Of a stretch of DNA of 64,000 nucleotides, positions 36,166 to 47,126 are shown piece after piece. The notes under the pieces are model-generated. The model did no database searches and had not been told where the DNA came from. It worked only from the letters and a program-made list of their open reading frames with translations. Numbering within the stretch: the stretch's first letter is position 1; each line of letters opens with the position of its first letter. Source of the stretch: Symbiodinium natans (lineage: Eukaryota; Sar; Dinophyceae; Suessiales; Symbiodiniaceae); assembly GCA_905221605.1 (NCBI GenBank), contig CAJNDS010000225.1:204001-268000 (forward strand). The letters run 5' to 3'. Made by a program: the position numbers and the translations under genes.

Positions 36166-39100
36166 ATGTCCAAGTTTATAGAGAGCAATGTTAGAAAACT
36201 TAATAAACTGAAGCAGGATAGAATAAATGCTTCAAGTAAAATCACACAAGCAACTAAAAACCGTTTAAATCAAATAGTAACACTTTACAAGGACAGAAAA
36301 ATAGCAAATGTAGCAACCGCAGAAAATTTCATTAAAAACCTTACCAGTGCCAATAAAAGAACCGCAGAAAAAGCAAGGGACAAATATAATGAAACAATTA
36401 AAGACCTAAAAAAGTCAAAGCCACTAAACGAAAGAATAGCAGAAAACAAAGGTAAGGATACATATTTAGTAAACTTTCAACTTTATGTTATTAAAGACCC
36501 TGAAAAAACAAAAATGAAACCAGCATTTAAACGATATGGAAAAAGTTTTTATATTGAAAACTTTGATATAAGACAAGCAACTGTAAAGGCGAAAACTTTT
36601 AATATTGAATGGATTAAGAAGATTATTTTTAAAATAAATCATGAAGATAAAGACGATTTAGTATTTTATGATTTAGGAGATAAAAATTATAAGTTGGTAA
36701 GTCTTGAATATAAGAAAATCCTAGATATACTAAGGTCGGATAAAGATTTTGATAATTTTATAACAAGTTTTCGTGTAAGATACGATGACCTCCCTGACGC
36801 TATCAAAATTCAACAAGTGGAAAAAATAAGCAAAAGTGGTGAGAAATTTGACATAATGAAAGAAAACTTAACAGACGGAATACTGCACTCATCAATGTAT
36901 CATCGTTACATATATACACACATTAACAGCAACTTAACAAACCTCAAACAAGCAATAGAAAATAACACACATGTAGATAATCAGTGTTGGTTTAATGCAC
37001 TGATAGACTTTTATCAAGATACCCTAATGGACGGCAACAAGAGAAAACAATTAACACGAGAAAAAATTATAGAGATCACGGGGAAGGAGGATTTTTATAG
37101 CAAAGGTGCTAGCATTGAAGACATGGATAAGGTATTTAAAGAGTTTAAAATACCAGCTAGAATTTTTGATAGCTTTAACAACCTTATCTACAAACACGAA
37201 CCGGAACACAACAAGAGAAGAATTAAGCCGTTTTACGCGATTGTCAAAAACAGCCACATATACACAATGAATAACGATCTTAAAAGCATTGAACAGAAGC
37301 AAAATTCAGAAGAACAAAAATACATAGTTAAAGCATCTACCGAATACCATTTGAACGAAAAAGAAGAACCACCTGAATATAAAATGTTTAATGATACTTA
37401 TGAACTTTTAAAAATGGTCAGTGATGGTAAAGAACCCATAACATATTATTTAGTTCCTGAACATAACAACCTGACCAGAATATTTTTTGAACTCTTGAAC
37501 TCAAGATATGAGCCACAAATCAAATTTCAAGCGGGGATTATTACAGAAGTGAAGCTTAAACTTAAGAAGACCACATTCATAATTAAAACTCAAAATTTAA
37601 TTAAGGGATCATCGGATGGATGCATAGCAGTAGATGACGAAAAAACATATAACAATATGAACGAAGCAATGTTTAATTTCAACAAAGCTTTGTTTAATCC
37701 ATTACACAAGTCATTTTATAATCAAGTTGACCTGAAGATTTACAAAGAAGCAAAAACCATACCACCAACAGGACTTTTAAAACCTAGGGAATACATACCG
37801 AAAGAAGTTACAGAAATTGACATCACCAAAGCATACACCAGTAGATTAATTAACATTGATAAAATACCGGTTTTCAATCAATTTGACATCTGGAGACCTT
37901 ACACTAATGACATGGATTATAATAAATTGTCAGATTATGTGTTATACTTTGTTGAAGATTGTAAAAGAACTAGGCCTAATTTTACAGTGTTTCTCAACTT
38001 GTTTAATAAAAAATACAACTTAATTTATGGAAAATACTTAAAACAGATTGAAGCAAACGATCTAAAAATATTGTATTATAAAACGCCTTCATTCATACAC
38101 GATGTTAACTACAACGAAATAGTTCGGGAATTATGGGGAAAATCCATTAGTGACCACGATGAACTGGACAAACTAATTAAAAAACTTATTGTAAATGTTA
38201 ATATCGGGCTTTTAGAAAAAACCGAGAACACCTCGCAGAAAAGCACAGTTTTCAAAAACTTAAAGGAGGCGTCAAATTTTCAATTAAAACACGGAGGCAA
38301 AATCCATAAGATAGAAGAGGTAGAATGTCATCATGATATAATGTTCATAGGAGATAAAGAAGACGAAAACATTTATTCAAAAATGTATGATGAACCAAGT
38401 GGGACGGATTATTATTTAGTGAACTTATCGGACAGTGTAATGTTAAATAATGGATATATTTATATAAAAGAGCTCTTACTTCAAGATCATAATTTTAAAA
38501 TGCTTCAAGATTATAATAAACTAGTGACTAATTATGTGTCTGTTATGAGTGTTAAAACAGACGCATTTGTCATCAGATCGCGAGATGTTGATAAAGCACG
38601 AGAGATTTTAGAAATGAAAACCGGCATAGGAGAATGGAGGGCAAACAAAGAAGGAGAAGATATAATTTTACCACCTGAAGAATACAAACCAAAACCAAAT
38701 GAATTAAATAAAATACCTATTTACAAAAATGTAGCAATAGAAATTAAAGACGAGTATGACACCAAAAATATAATAGCAAATGTTATAAACGCTAAACATG
38801 TTATGATCAGGGCAAAATATGCAGGTTCAGGAAAGAGTTATATATGTGAAAAAATGGCAGATATGGGTATGAATGTTTTATTTGTATGTCCTACTAATAA
38901 ACTTGTTCAAAAATACGGCAGGGAAGCAATCACTGTAAATAAATTCTTTTCTATAGCCGTGGGTGACGAAAAGCTAGAAAAATTTGATTATTCAGGTTAT
39001 GATGTCATAGTGTTTGACGAGATTTATTTTAATGGTTTAAGGGTATTAAACAGAATTAGGGAATTTGTTGAAACTAACCAAGATAAAATAATAGTAGCTA

Positions 39101-40086
39101 CCGGCGACGGTAAGCAATTAAAGCCAGTCTCAGAACTAACTAATTTACAGGAGCACGAAGAATACGCTGATAACTGCGTTGACAAGATATTTAAATATAA
39201 CATTTATCTGAAAGTTTGTAAACGATTAAGGAAAGAAGAGGATAGGAAAAAATTAGAAAATATTTATGTTGACATTTTTGAAAATAATATTAAAGCAAGG
39301 GATTTAGTGAAAAAATATTTTAAATACACATCTGACATAAATTTAAACAGTAATAATGTAGCATATTTAAACGATACTTGTAGGGAGGTGGCGAATGAAA
39401 TTAGAAAAATGCAAAATAGAAAAGGCGAATATGAAGTAGGAGAAATAATGATATGTAGAGAGTATTTAAAATCAAAAACTTATAAATTTCAAGTTAATTT
39501 TAAATACAAGATTTTAAACATAGTTGAAAATGTGGTGGTGTTAGAAGACGAACACACTAAAATAATTCAACAGTTACCGCTGGATATGTTGAGGAAGCAT
39601 TTTATATTCAATTATTGTTTTACCTGCCACAGCGTCCAAGGTTCAAGCATTGAGGGAGGTATAACAATATTTGATTATAACCATTGTCTGGTAGATAAAA
39701 ACTGGTTATACAGTGCAATAACGAGGTCTACTGATTTAAATAATGTAAGTTTCTACAAGTATGACAACGATGAAGATAATGATTTTAATAAAAACTGTAT
39801 TTACAACTATTTGAAGAGAAAGGTAGAGGGATATAAAGAACAAGATAGAAACGCCAAAAGAAAAATAGATCATAAGAACTATATTACCCCAGAATGGCTG
39901 TTAAATAGGTTGAACGGGAGCTGTGAAAAATGTAGCGTAGAATTTTATGTTAAATCAATAGGCGGAAATATAAGGACGAATTTAACCGCACAGCGGAAAT
40001 TTAACGATCAGACGCATACAATAAGCAATTGCATAGCATATTGCAAGAGGTGCAACTGCAATGCCAGCGATAAAGAAAAGTTTTAA
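36166..40086 (+). CDS. Polymerase B-like/SF1 helicase replication fusion with C-terminal zinc-HNH-like module (1306 aa)
   Basis: A helicase of superfamily 1 (Pif1/RecD-like) is clear: Walker A AGSGKS (886-891), VIVFDEI (about 947-953), TGDGKQL (979-985), CHSVQGSS (1154-1161) and YSAITRS (1182-1188). Upstream lie weaker matches to family B polymerase motifs: DITKAYTS (Asp552, motif A-like), KKLIVNVNIGLLEK (about 672-685, motif B-like) and VKTDAF (796-801, motif C-like). A Cys274 (NQCWFNALIDFY) and His364 (NSHIYTMN) pair suggests a papain/OTU-like insert before the polymerase. The C-terminus has Cys1253/1256, a QRKFND-H region and Cys1289/1293/1296, resembling an HNH or endonuclease VII-type zinc module. 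It probably copies the viral DNA. The helicase is secure; the polymerase and Cys/His domains are inference. Confidence 0.78.
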   Translation: MSKFIESNVRKLNKLKQDRINASSKITQATKNRLNQIVTLYKDRKIANVATAENFIKNLTSANKRTAEKARDKYNETIKDLKKSKPLNERIAENKGKDTYLVNFQLYVIKDPEKTKMKPAFKRYGKSFYIENFDIRQATVKAKTFNIEWIKKIIFKINHEDKDDLVFYDLGDKNYKLVSLEYKKILDILRSDKDFDNFITSFRVRYDDLPDAIKIQQVEKISKSGEKFDIMKENLTDGILHSSMYHRYIYTHINSNLTNLKQAIENNTHVDNQCWFNALIDFYQDTLMDGNKRKQLTREKIIEITGKEDFYSKGASIEDMDKVFKEFKIPARIFDSFNNLIYKHEPEHNKRRIKPFYAIVKNSHIYTMNNDLKSIEQKQNSEEQKYIVKASTEYHLNEKEEPPEYKMFNDTYELLKMVSDGKEPITYYLVPEHNNLTRIFFELLNSRYEPQIKFQAGIITEVKLKLKKTTFIIKTQNLIKGSSDGCIAVDDEKTYNNMNEAMFNFNKALFNPLHKSFYNQVDLKIYKEAKTIPPTGLLKPREYIPKEVTEIDITKAYTSRLINIDKIPVFNQFDIWRPYTNDMDYNKLSDYVLYFVEDCKRTRPNFTVFLNLFNKKYNLIYGKYLKQIEANDLKILYYKTPSFIHDVNYNEIVRELWGKSISDHDELDKLIKKLIVNVNIGLLEKTENTSQKSTVFKNLKEASNFQLKHGGKIHKIEEVECHHDIMFIGDKEDENIYSKMYDEPSGTDYYLVNLSDSVMLNNGYIYIKELLLQDHNFKMLQDYNKLVTNYVSVMSVKTDAFVIRSRDVDKAREILEMKTGIGEWRANKEGEDIILPPEEYKPKPNELNKIPIYKNVAIEIKDEYDTKNIIANVINAKHVMIRAKYAGSGKSYICEKMADMGMNVLFVCPTNKLVQKYGREAITVNKFFSIAVGDEKLEKFDYSGYDVIVFDEIYFNGLRVLNRIREFVETNQDKIIVATGDGKQLKPVSELTNLQEHEEYADNCVDKIFKYNIYLKVCKRLRKEEDRKKLENIYVDIFENNIKARDLVKKYFKYTSDINLNSNNVAYLNDTCREVANEIRKMQNRKGEYEVGEIMICREYLKSKTYKFQVNFKYKILNIVENVVVLEDEHTKIIQQLPLDMLRKHFIFNYCFTCHSVQGSSIEGGITIFDYNHCLVDKNWLYSAITRSTDLNNVSFYKYDNDEDNDFNKNCIYNYLKRKVEGYKEQDRNAKRKIDHKNYITPEWLLNRLNGSCEKCSVEFYVKSIGGNIRTNLTAQRKFNDQTHTISNCIAYCKRCNCNASDKEKF

Positions 40087-40139
40087 AAAGTTTTAAAAAA
40101 AATATAGTTTTAAAAAAACTTTTATATTATATTGTATAT
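40078..40139 (+). promoter_or_regulatory. AAAAGTTTT-type upstream block, right end
   Basis: AAAAGTTTTAAAAAAAATAT, a second AAAACTTTT and a TATATTGTATATATG start. It resembles the left-end blocks and begins inside the end of the 1306-aa gene. Confidence 0.5.
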
Positions 40140-40445
40140 ATGCCAGTTGGTAAAAGCAAGGTTGAAGAAAAAGTAGAAGTGCCAGTAAATGAACAATTTG
40201 AAGAATTCAGTGAAAAAATTTACAATATGGTTTTAGAACTAACCCGTGATATGGAAACGGTGTTAGAAAAACTTGAAGTATTAACTGAAAAACCTAAATA
40301 TAAATCAAATACAAATCCTGAAGGAACATATGCAAACAAAAGAAACGCTTATATTAAGAAGTTAAACGAAGGAGCAATTTTACAACCTAAACCGGAAACT
40401 ATGGAATATTATAAGGTTGTAAAGGAAGGAGATAAGTATGTTTAA
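40140..40445 (+). CDS. Small acidic/charged viral protein (101 aa)
   Basis: Starts MPVGKSKVEEKVEVPVN, with a central helix (MVLELTRDMETVLEKLEVL) and a basic C-terminal half. No motif recognised. A repeat of TTTAAAAGTTTTAAAAGTTT follows the stop. Confidence 0.6.
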   Translation: MPVGKSKVEEKVEVPVNEQFEEFSEKIYNMVLELTRDMETVLEKLEVLTEKPKYKSNTNPEGTYANKRNAYIKKLNEGAILQPKPETMEYYKVVKEGDKYV

Positions 40446-40508
40446 AAGTTTTAAAAGTTTATGATATATGGTATATGCCTAAAGGGATAATAACATATAT
40501 CTATAACC

Positions 40509-40904
40509 ATGGCGAGTTCAAGATATTGTAGAGGTTGTCAGAGAATGCGTGAATGGTGGGAATTTTCAGAAAACTTCAAATTATGTGACGATTGTAGAAG
40601 ACATAGTCGTGAAAAAAGTAGAAAAAATTATGAAGAAAATCCAGATTTATGTAAGTTAAAACAAAAGCAATATAGGGACAGTCATAAGGAACAAGAAAAA
40701 GAAAGACATAAAATATATCATGAAAATAATAAGGAAAAAGAAAAAGCATATAGAAAAGAATATATGAAAATAATTTATCATTGTCCATTTTGTAATTATG
40801 ATGTAAAACATTACAAAAAATCACAACATGAGAAATCAGTTACACATAAAAACAATGTAATATTAAAAGAGCTTGAAGATATGGAAAATAAAAATATAGA
40901 ATAA
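40509..40904 (+). CDS. Zinc-binding viral protein (131 aa)
   Basis: The N-terminal four-Cys knuckle (CRGCQRMREWWEF, then CDDCRRHSR) is followed by a very basic helical middle and a C-terminal C2H2-like finger (CPFCNYDVKHYKKSQH, then THK). The gene ends at the edge of the right terminal repeat. Nucleic-acid binding is likely; function unknown. Confidence 0.7.
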   Translation: MASSRYCRGCQRMREWWEFSENFKLCDDCRRHSREKSRKNYEENPDLCKLKQKQYRDSHKEQEKERHKIYHENNKEKEKAYRKEYMKIIYHCPFCNYDVKHYKKSQHEKSVTHKNNVILKELEDMENKNIE

Positions 40905-40905
40905 A

Positions 40906-41384
40906 AAATTATCACAAAAAATATTACAAAAAATATTACAAGAAATGTTCAAAAACTTTTGAATAAATTTTATGAAAATTTATTATAAAATTTATGATAA
41001 AATTTATGAATTTTTTTATCATAAATTTATGAAAATTTATGAATTTTTGTAATAAAATTTATGATAAAATTTATTAATTTTTTATCATAAATTTATGAAA
41101 ATTTATGAATTTTTGAATTTTTTGACTGCTTGAAAAGTGACCTAAAATTTACAAAAAATAAAATTGAATTTATTAGGTTGATTGAAAAATTGATTTTTTA
41201 AATTTTATATAATATTTTTTGTAAATTTTAGTAATTTTTTTGATGGAAAATGTGCGAGGGGCTGATGTCAAAAATGAGGAAAAATATTTTGGAAAATGGA
41301 AAATGTATATCCCCCCATAGGGGTGAAAACGAATGAGCTATCAGCGGGACGGAGATAACACTTGGGGCGTCCCTATCGCTAACT
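40906..41384. repeat. Right terminal inverted repeat of the provirus
   Basis: Inverted copy of 20,302-20,759, ending ...CGTCCCTATCGCTAACT. The outer portion including the less AT-rich cap is almost identical; the inner AT-only palindromic array differs by indels. The element ends at 41,384, followed by TCCCT. Confidence 0.92.
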
Positions 41385-41389
41385 TCCCT
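41385..41389. other. Right copy of target-site duplication (TCCCT)
   Basis: TCCCT immediately follows the right terminal repeat and matches 20,297-20,301. Confidence 0.75.
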
Positions 41390-43329
41390 CCCCTCTCCCT
41401 CCTGAACGGAGCGCGACTTGAGCAGAAGCCTTTCCTGGTCAGGGCCTCCTGCTCGAGACAAGGGGGCAGAGGGGTTCTCCAGCACGCGCCAACAACTGTG
41501 CCGAGATACCTACTAAGTTAAGGTGGCTGGCCGCATGCGTATGAGCAGTCCCAGGCTTGAACATCTTCCCCAAACACCCCAGCATGCCTGCCCGCGTTTG
41601 AACACGTTTTCCTATCATGAGAGCCATGATGGTACTCAGGGTGGCGAGCTGACGGTTCACTGGGACGACTCCCCTGATGTTGCGTGGACTCGTGCTGCAA
41701 TCGTGAGTACGGCCAATCAGCCTCCGACGAGATTTGGCGGTCGGTTGACCAACCTGTGGACCAGGAAGCAGCTCGAGGAACGCCGAAGAGCGCTGAGTGG
41801 CTTCTGAAAGCCAGGAAGAGGAGCTGTTTCCCCGTTGCTGACTGACGGTAGGTCATGGCCATGGCACCGGATCAAGCTGAGAATGGCAAGCGATTTGTGA
41901 TCCCGTCGTGCTTGACGGAGCTGTCCTTCACGAGCCATGAGCGCGAGTGAAGAGACTTTGCGAGAGTTATGCCCCTTGTCCCGGAACGGAAACAGGGTCA
42001 GTACCACCGTCGGACCGTGGCCGTCACAAGCCAGCAGAGCTCAAAGCGTTGGACATAGCGGCAGATTGGGGCATGACCCACGCAGAGCAACCCCCGCAGA
42101 GAGATCCAGGCAAGGTTGCTCTCACGATGGTGCCCCGGGCCGGCCAAGCTCGGTCATTGCAGAAGGGGCGTGCTCGGAAGACTTTAGATGACTTTAGGGA
42201 AGACTCTAGACTCTCGACTCTAGATGACCTAGATGTGTCGAGAGTTCTCTAGATGTCGATGGGTGGCTCACCCCACAAGCAGCTCCAAGACCATGCAGCA
42301 GTGACCTGCAACAGAAAAACGGCATGACGCATCATGATGCCACCTCGGCGCCTCGTGAAGAGTTGCTTTCGTGCATTGTATTTTGCACCTTTGCTCCTTT
42401 GCTCCTTTGCGCCTTTGCTTGTCCCTGCCTTTCCTTGCATCTGCAACAAGCACTCAGCCGTTTCGTTAACAGGCCCTGGAGCTGGTGCTGGGCTCAGGGA
42501 GCGCTCTTCCGGCAGATCGATTCCTGTTGCTATTCTTTGCAACCTCTGAAAGCTGTAGAATTGTACCGAACACGTCCCGAGGACTAAGAATGATGTTGCT
42601 TCGAGCTTCGGACATGACATGCTCGGTTTCAATGGGTCCCACGGAGGTTCGCATCCGTCGGGCACAGAGCAAGCCGTCGCTGGGAGCAGGCAAAGCCCCA
42701 AGATGTCTAGAGCGGTTATAGGCGGTTGTCATCCTGAGAAGACCACTGCTCCTAGAACATGCACTGCAATAGTGGGTATTAAACTGCCTTGGGCAGAACC
42801 GCACCTCAGTTCGCATATTCATATCTTTGAGGCACGGCGGGAGAGGCACATGAAACGCACACACCTTGCAGTGACGAAAAGCTGGCTGGGTGTGGGCTTG
42901 CACATACCCGGCTAGATGCAGAGATTTGAGAAGTTGCCCACGTCCAGTATTCCTAGAGACCTCCCAGTCTCTCGCAGGCGCCGAAGATGCCGAGAGCTGC
43001 TACGCCCTGCACCTGGTTTGTTCAGGGTTTACACACTGGAGGTTTCTACTCCAAGGGTGCACTGACATTGGTGGCGCCGGAAGCATTACCATCTGCAGAT
43101 TGGATGTGTTTTCTTTTGATGAGCCAAATCGATGCTGGGGTTGACCTTATACTTATTGAGCTGCTGGGGGGCCCAAGTTGTGCATTGTGCGGTGTGGAGT
43201 CTGGGGGCTCTGCGTAGATCTAAACAAAATTAAATAAGTAAAGATGACATGCATGTATATATTTATGTAAGTATATAAACATATACTTATATGTATACAT
43301 TTTCTGGCGATTTTTGCTATCGCTGTTGC
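41390..43329. other. Host DNA right of the provirus, no supportable gene
   Basis: GC-moderate host DNA with short frames only. A small patch near 42,178-42,260 repeats tctaga-containing words (gactctaga, ctagatg). I cannot identify exons. Confidence 0.55.
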
Positions 43330-44130
43330 AGTGCAAGTGTCTCCTGCATGAGCTTGCGTTGTTTGATCTCCGAACTGCAGACCCGGTTCGCATGACAGCA
43401 AGCAAACGAAGCGTGTGTTAGACGAGCTTGCTTTGTAAGAAGTCAGAAGATGTTTTCTATGTATGAACTCTTTCGTACGCATGAAGACTACACGCATGCA
43501 TCGAGGCAACTCTGTCAACATGAGCTTGCAATACATGCAACAAGACAGTGGAGAGTATCCTGTAGGAGCTTGCCTTGTGTGATCTCCAGCATTTAGACGA
43601 ACCGGATTGCGTGATAGCAAACAAGCGACGAGTGCCCTGGACGATCTTGCATCATGAGATTTCCTAGGATGTGTCCTATGTATGACCTGAGCTCATGTGT
43701 AAGAGAGTTTGTGCGCTGTGCATGACAGGTTTCGATGAGGGAGGGGGGGGGGGTCCCCCCTCCCCTCCCCCCCACCTCGTCCCCATGCTTAAACAGTATT
43801 TTGTTTTATGTTGAGAATGGTTGTTCTCGCACATGTTCTCTTTTTTGCATCGCAAGCTCACATATGACAGAGTTGGTTCGATGCATATGCGCGGTCTTCA
43901 TGTGTGGTGTGCAACATAGCTCATATATAGGGTACGTGTCAACATTGTCCAGTGTCGTGGCCCGGTTGTTTCTCATGCGAACCAGTACTTTGTTTGATGT
44001 TGAAATCGCACAACGCAAGCTCATCCAGGATACTGTTCGTTTGCTAGCTGTCTTGATGCGTGCAACGCAAACTCGCATATGAGAGAGTTGGTTCGATGTA
44101 TATGACCTGCCCTCAGGTGTCCGATACAAA
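43330..44130. repeat. Degenerate tandem array, about 213-bp unit
   Basis: Four diverged units share GAGCTTGC, TGTGATCTCC, GACAG(AG)CAA(G/A)CAA and GAGTTGGTTCGATG-like words at intervals of about 210-215 bp. One copy is interrupted by a G-run/C-run at 43,740-43,775. No coding signal. Confidence 0.6.
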
Positions 44131-44164
44131 AGCTAGGCACTAGCTTTCGTTCGCCCTGCTCTCA

Positions 44165-44380
44165 AGTATATACATATACACATACACTATATACTGTATA
44201 TATACTGAATAAACAAGCAAATAAACATATACATGTAAATAAACAAATAGATAAACATATATATATATACATAGATGTATTCTTGTATCTAAGTATATAT
44301 AATGAATTACGTATGTACAACTGCATACATACATATATATATGTCTATATATATATATGTATATATTTGGATATAAATGT
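44165..44380. repeat. ATA/TATA-rich microsatellite
   Basis: Long imperfect (TATA)n and (ACATATA)n runs. Non-coding low complexity. Confidence 0.85.
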
Positions 44381-44873
44381 TGGCAAGAGAGCCAACAGCT
44401 TCAGTTCCTTTGTGTCGCTTCGAGGCAGTCGAGCGGAGCGGAAGCCCGAGCCGCTCAGGCACAGGATTTATAGGTATGCTGTCGGTTAATAATGGTGAAT
44501 ACTCGTAGCTTTCAGAAGCAAGAATGTACAATTGGCAGAAGGCTGTCCTTCAAGCTGATGTACAGTGCAAGGAAGGGAGGCGTTTACCTGCCAGGCTTTG
44601 AGGTTGATGGCAAGGTGCCGAAGTACCTCAAGCTCAGCTGCGTGCTCAAGCCCAGGGCACCACAGGCGCTACCCCGAAAAGCTTAGGGAATGCCACGCAT
44701 TCTACCAGTTTCTACCCAAGCGGCAGCCCGAAAGACAATATGAGAGAGAGACTCATTCTACACTGCACGTGCTTCCCTGTGCAGCCGCCACCCCCGCGTC
44801 GCCGCCGCCGTCGGCCTGCACCGCGGCAAAGCGATGCCGAAGTGGCCGCTGCTGAGGCTTGCAAATGTGTAAA

Positions 44874-44910
<37 letters not shown>

Positions 44911-47126
44911 GTGCCTGCAATGCATGCATGACTGCAGTGTAAGTAGTGTACGACATGTACGTATATAATGGTGTAATTAATTTCTTTGGTGTAGGGTTTG
45001 CACCTCGGTAGGTGCGTATGCGTGCATGTTGTTTGCATGTCTGTGCCTCTGTCTAATGTTTCGCTGCAGCGCTGCTGTCCGGGCATGTCTGAGCCTTCGT
45101 TGCCGTGCCGCCACATCTCTGCCAGGAAGCCTTGAACATCGTTGTCGCTGAGGCGAGCTAGTTGCCCAAGCGTGGCTTGCCTCTGTCAGCCCCAGACCGA
45201 TCACTGAGATGCTGAAGGCAGCCGCACCAATCCGCCTGCGCGGTGTCGGCGGTGAGATGCAGCTACCCGCAGAGGCGGCGAGCCTGCTTTTTTAAACTCC
45301 CTCATGAAACAAGTTGGGCCCGAGCCCAGATTTGGCTGGTGCTCGATGCCGCAGCAGCCGCAAGGCTTCCTCAGGTCCGCATCACATCTGACTACTCCAA
45401 CGTCTGGTGCTGCAGCTTCAGCTTCAGCTTCATGCTTTGTCAGGTCGTCGGAGACTTACCACTGGGCAGCGAGGCTTCCGGGCACAAGGCTGGCATTTGT
45501 GCAGAGCCTGTGTGCGGAAACGCAGTAGCAGTCACCCGCACGTCGGGCTGTTTAGCATCTTCCGCTCAGGCCTTCGTGAAGGAAAGATTTGTTTCCTGCC
45601 TGGATTGTGATACAGACGTTCTGGCTGGACACGTCCTGTAGTAAAGCTGGGTTTTAGAAATCGCACAATGTGTGCTCGTGACGCTCCTTTCAAGGTGCCT
45701 GCACTTCGCTTGCTGGACGAGGACCAGCTCAGCTGGGCCGCCGCGCAGGCGATGGAGCACCGGGCGCGTTATTTCCTGCGTGTTTTCTTGTGCCCACGTC
45801 ATTGCACAGGCGAACTTCGTGCGCTGTTCGCGCGGGTCCTGCTTCCTTGCCCTGAAGCATGCTGCTTTCGTGCTGAAGGCACCTGTGCGATGATGAACTT
45901 CGCGGGTCTGGGACAGGAGTGCCAACTTCTGCCATTTGTCATGGTCAGGTTCTGGCCACAAGGCATGCTCTCCAGGCCACCGAAGCACAGGCACCCCTTG
46001 ATATCTCCATGATCGGAGCCTCTGAGCTTTGCATGCCAAGCTCAGGGGGTGGACAATTTACCTCAACTACGGACCGTCCTGTCTGACATCGATGACAAAG
46101 CTCTCAGCTTAGGGTTTCACTGATTGTGGTGTTGGCCACGTGCCACAGGATCAGATTCTTCTGGACCCCAAACAGATCCAAAGGGTGCCCTTGTCTGCTC
46201 GGAGAGCATCTTTAGAGGTCAGTCGTGCCGCGGGGCTGGTCGGTAGCCGGGCTGCCGCCACCAAGAGGCCGTGATGTGCTTTCGGAGCAGAGCTAAGAGC
46301 TAAGAAGGGCCCAAGCTGCACGTGCCAAGAGCTGGGAAAAGAGATGCGAAAAGAGATGCGAAAAAAAGATGCTAAAGATCGCAGACGGTTGCACGGGAAG
46401 CCTGCTGGGATTTGTTGCGACACGAGACCGGAGCCAACACCGCCACCCGTCAAGCCGGCCAAGCTGGACAAGAGTGAGGAGGTGTGGGGAATCCAGACCC
46501 AGCTGGAGAATGCTCGCGAAAGTAAAGCAGCAAGGTTTTCTGCTGCTGTACCTCCGCCGTGTTCTGAGGCGCGGTCAGAGGCAGCAAGCCCGCGTCACAC
46601 AGCGCTGCGCAGAGGCTTGCAGGCCTGGGCCGGTCATCAAGTCCCGTCTTTCCAATCTGGGGTGGGTTGCGCCCCTTTTCGATTTCAGGCCCAGGCCGAC
46701 TTCACCAGCTTTGCCAACAGCAGCCGGGCTTGACATAACTAGCCAATGTGCTGCATGGCCAAGCGAAGCAGATCACACCTTCGCTTCTCAAAGTTCAGAG
46801 GGCACGGGCTTCCAAGGACGATTTGGGAACTGTGTGCGCTTGTGGTTCGTCCTGGATCCGGAGGTGCGGCTCCAGCCGAATCACGGAAAGTCTGAGAATC
46901 TTGCTTGAAAGCCTATGCACAGCGGGGGGGATGTTTAGTGCCCTATGCAGGAGAACCTGAAGCTGGCCAGCAAGCAGTTTGTCCGCGGCTGCGAGGACGG
47001 ACATAGCACGTGCCCCGTGTCTGATGCTCATCCCGCTCTGGTTAGTCAGGCAGGAGCTTCAGGGTTGGGAGTCGCCTCAGGAAAAGTCAAGTTTCCTCCT
47101 CCGGTTTTAATCAAGAGGCACACACA
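44381..47126. other. Host DNA, no gene assigned
   Basis: Several open segments occur (for example 45,668-46,012 plus strand) but none matches a family I know. An EF-hand-containing gene may begin in the right part of the interval. Confidence 0.45.
44876..44909. repeat. (TG)n microsatellite
   Basis: About sixteen consecutive TG dinucleotides. Confidence 0.95.

Larger units (their letters stand above)
20302..41384. mobile_element. Integrated Polinton-like virus (PLV/virophage-type provirus)
   Basis: A 21,083-bp AT-rich block with compact, mostly intronless genes sits in GC-moderate host DNA. Its ends are inverted copies starting AGTTAGCGATAGGGACG, and both sides are flanked by TCCCT (20,297-20,301 and 41,385-41,389), a 5-bp target-site duplication as expected for an rve integrase. 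It encodes the morphogenesis set of PLVs and virophages (major capsid, candidate minor capsid, A32-like ATPase), an rve integrase, a polymerase-helicase fusion, a fibre and a lipase-like hydrolase. Nearly all frames are open, which implies a recent integration or a functional provirus. I see no adenain-like maturation protease. The PLV assignment rests on gene content and ends; the nearest relative needs a database search. Confidence 0.93.

Noticed and set aside
41228-41485. Minus-strand frame crossing the right end of the provirus
   Set aside because: It runs through the terminal repeat into host DNA, so it is a chance fusion, not a gene.
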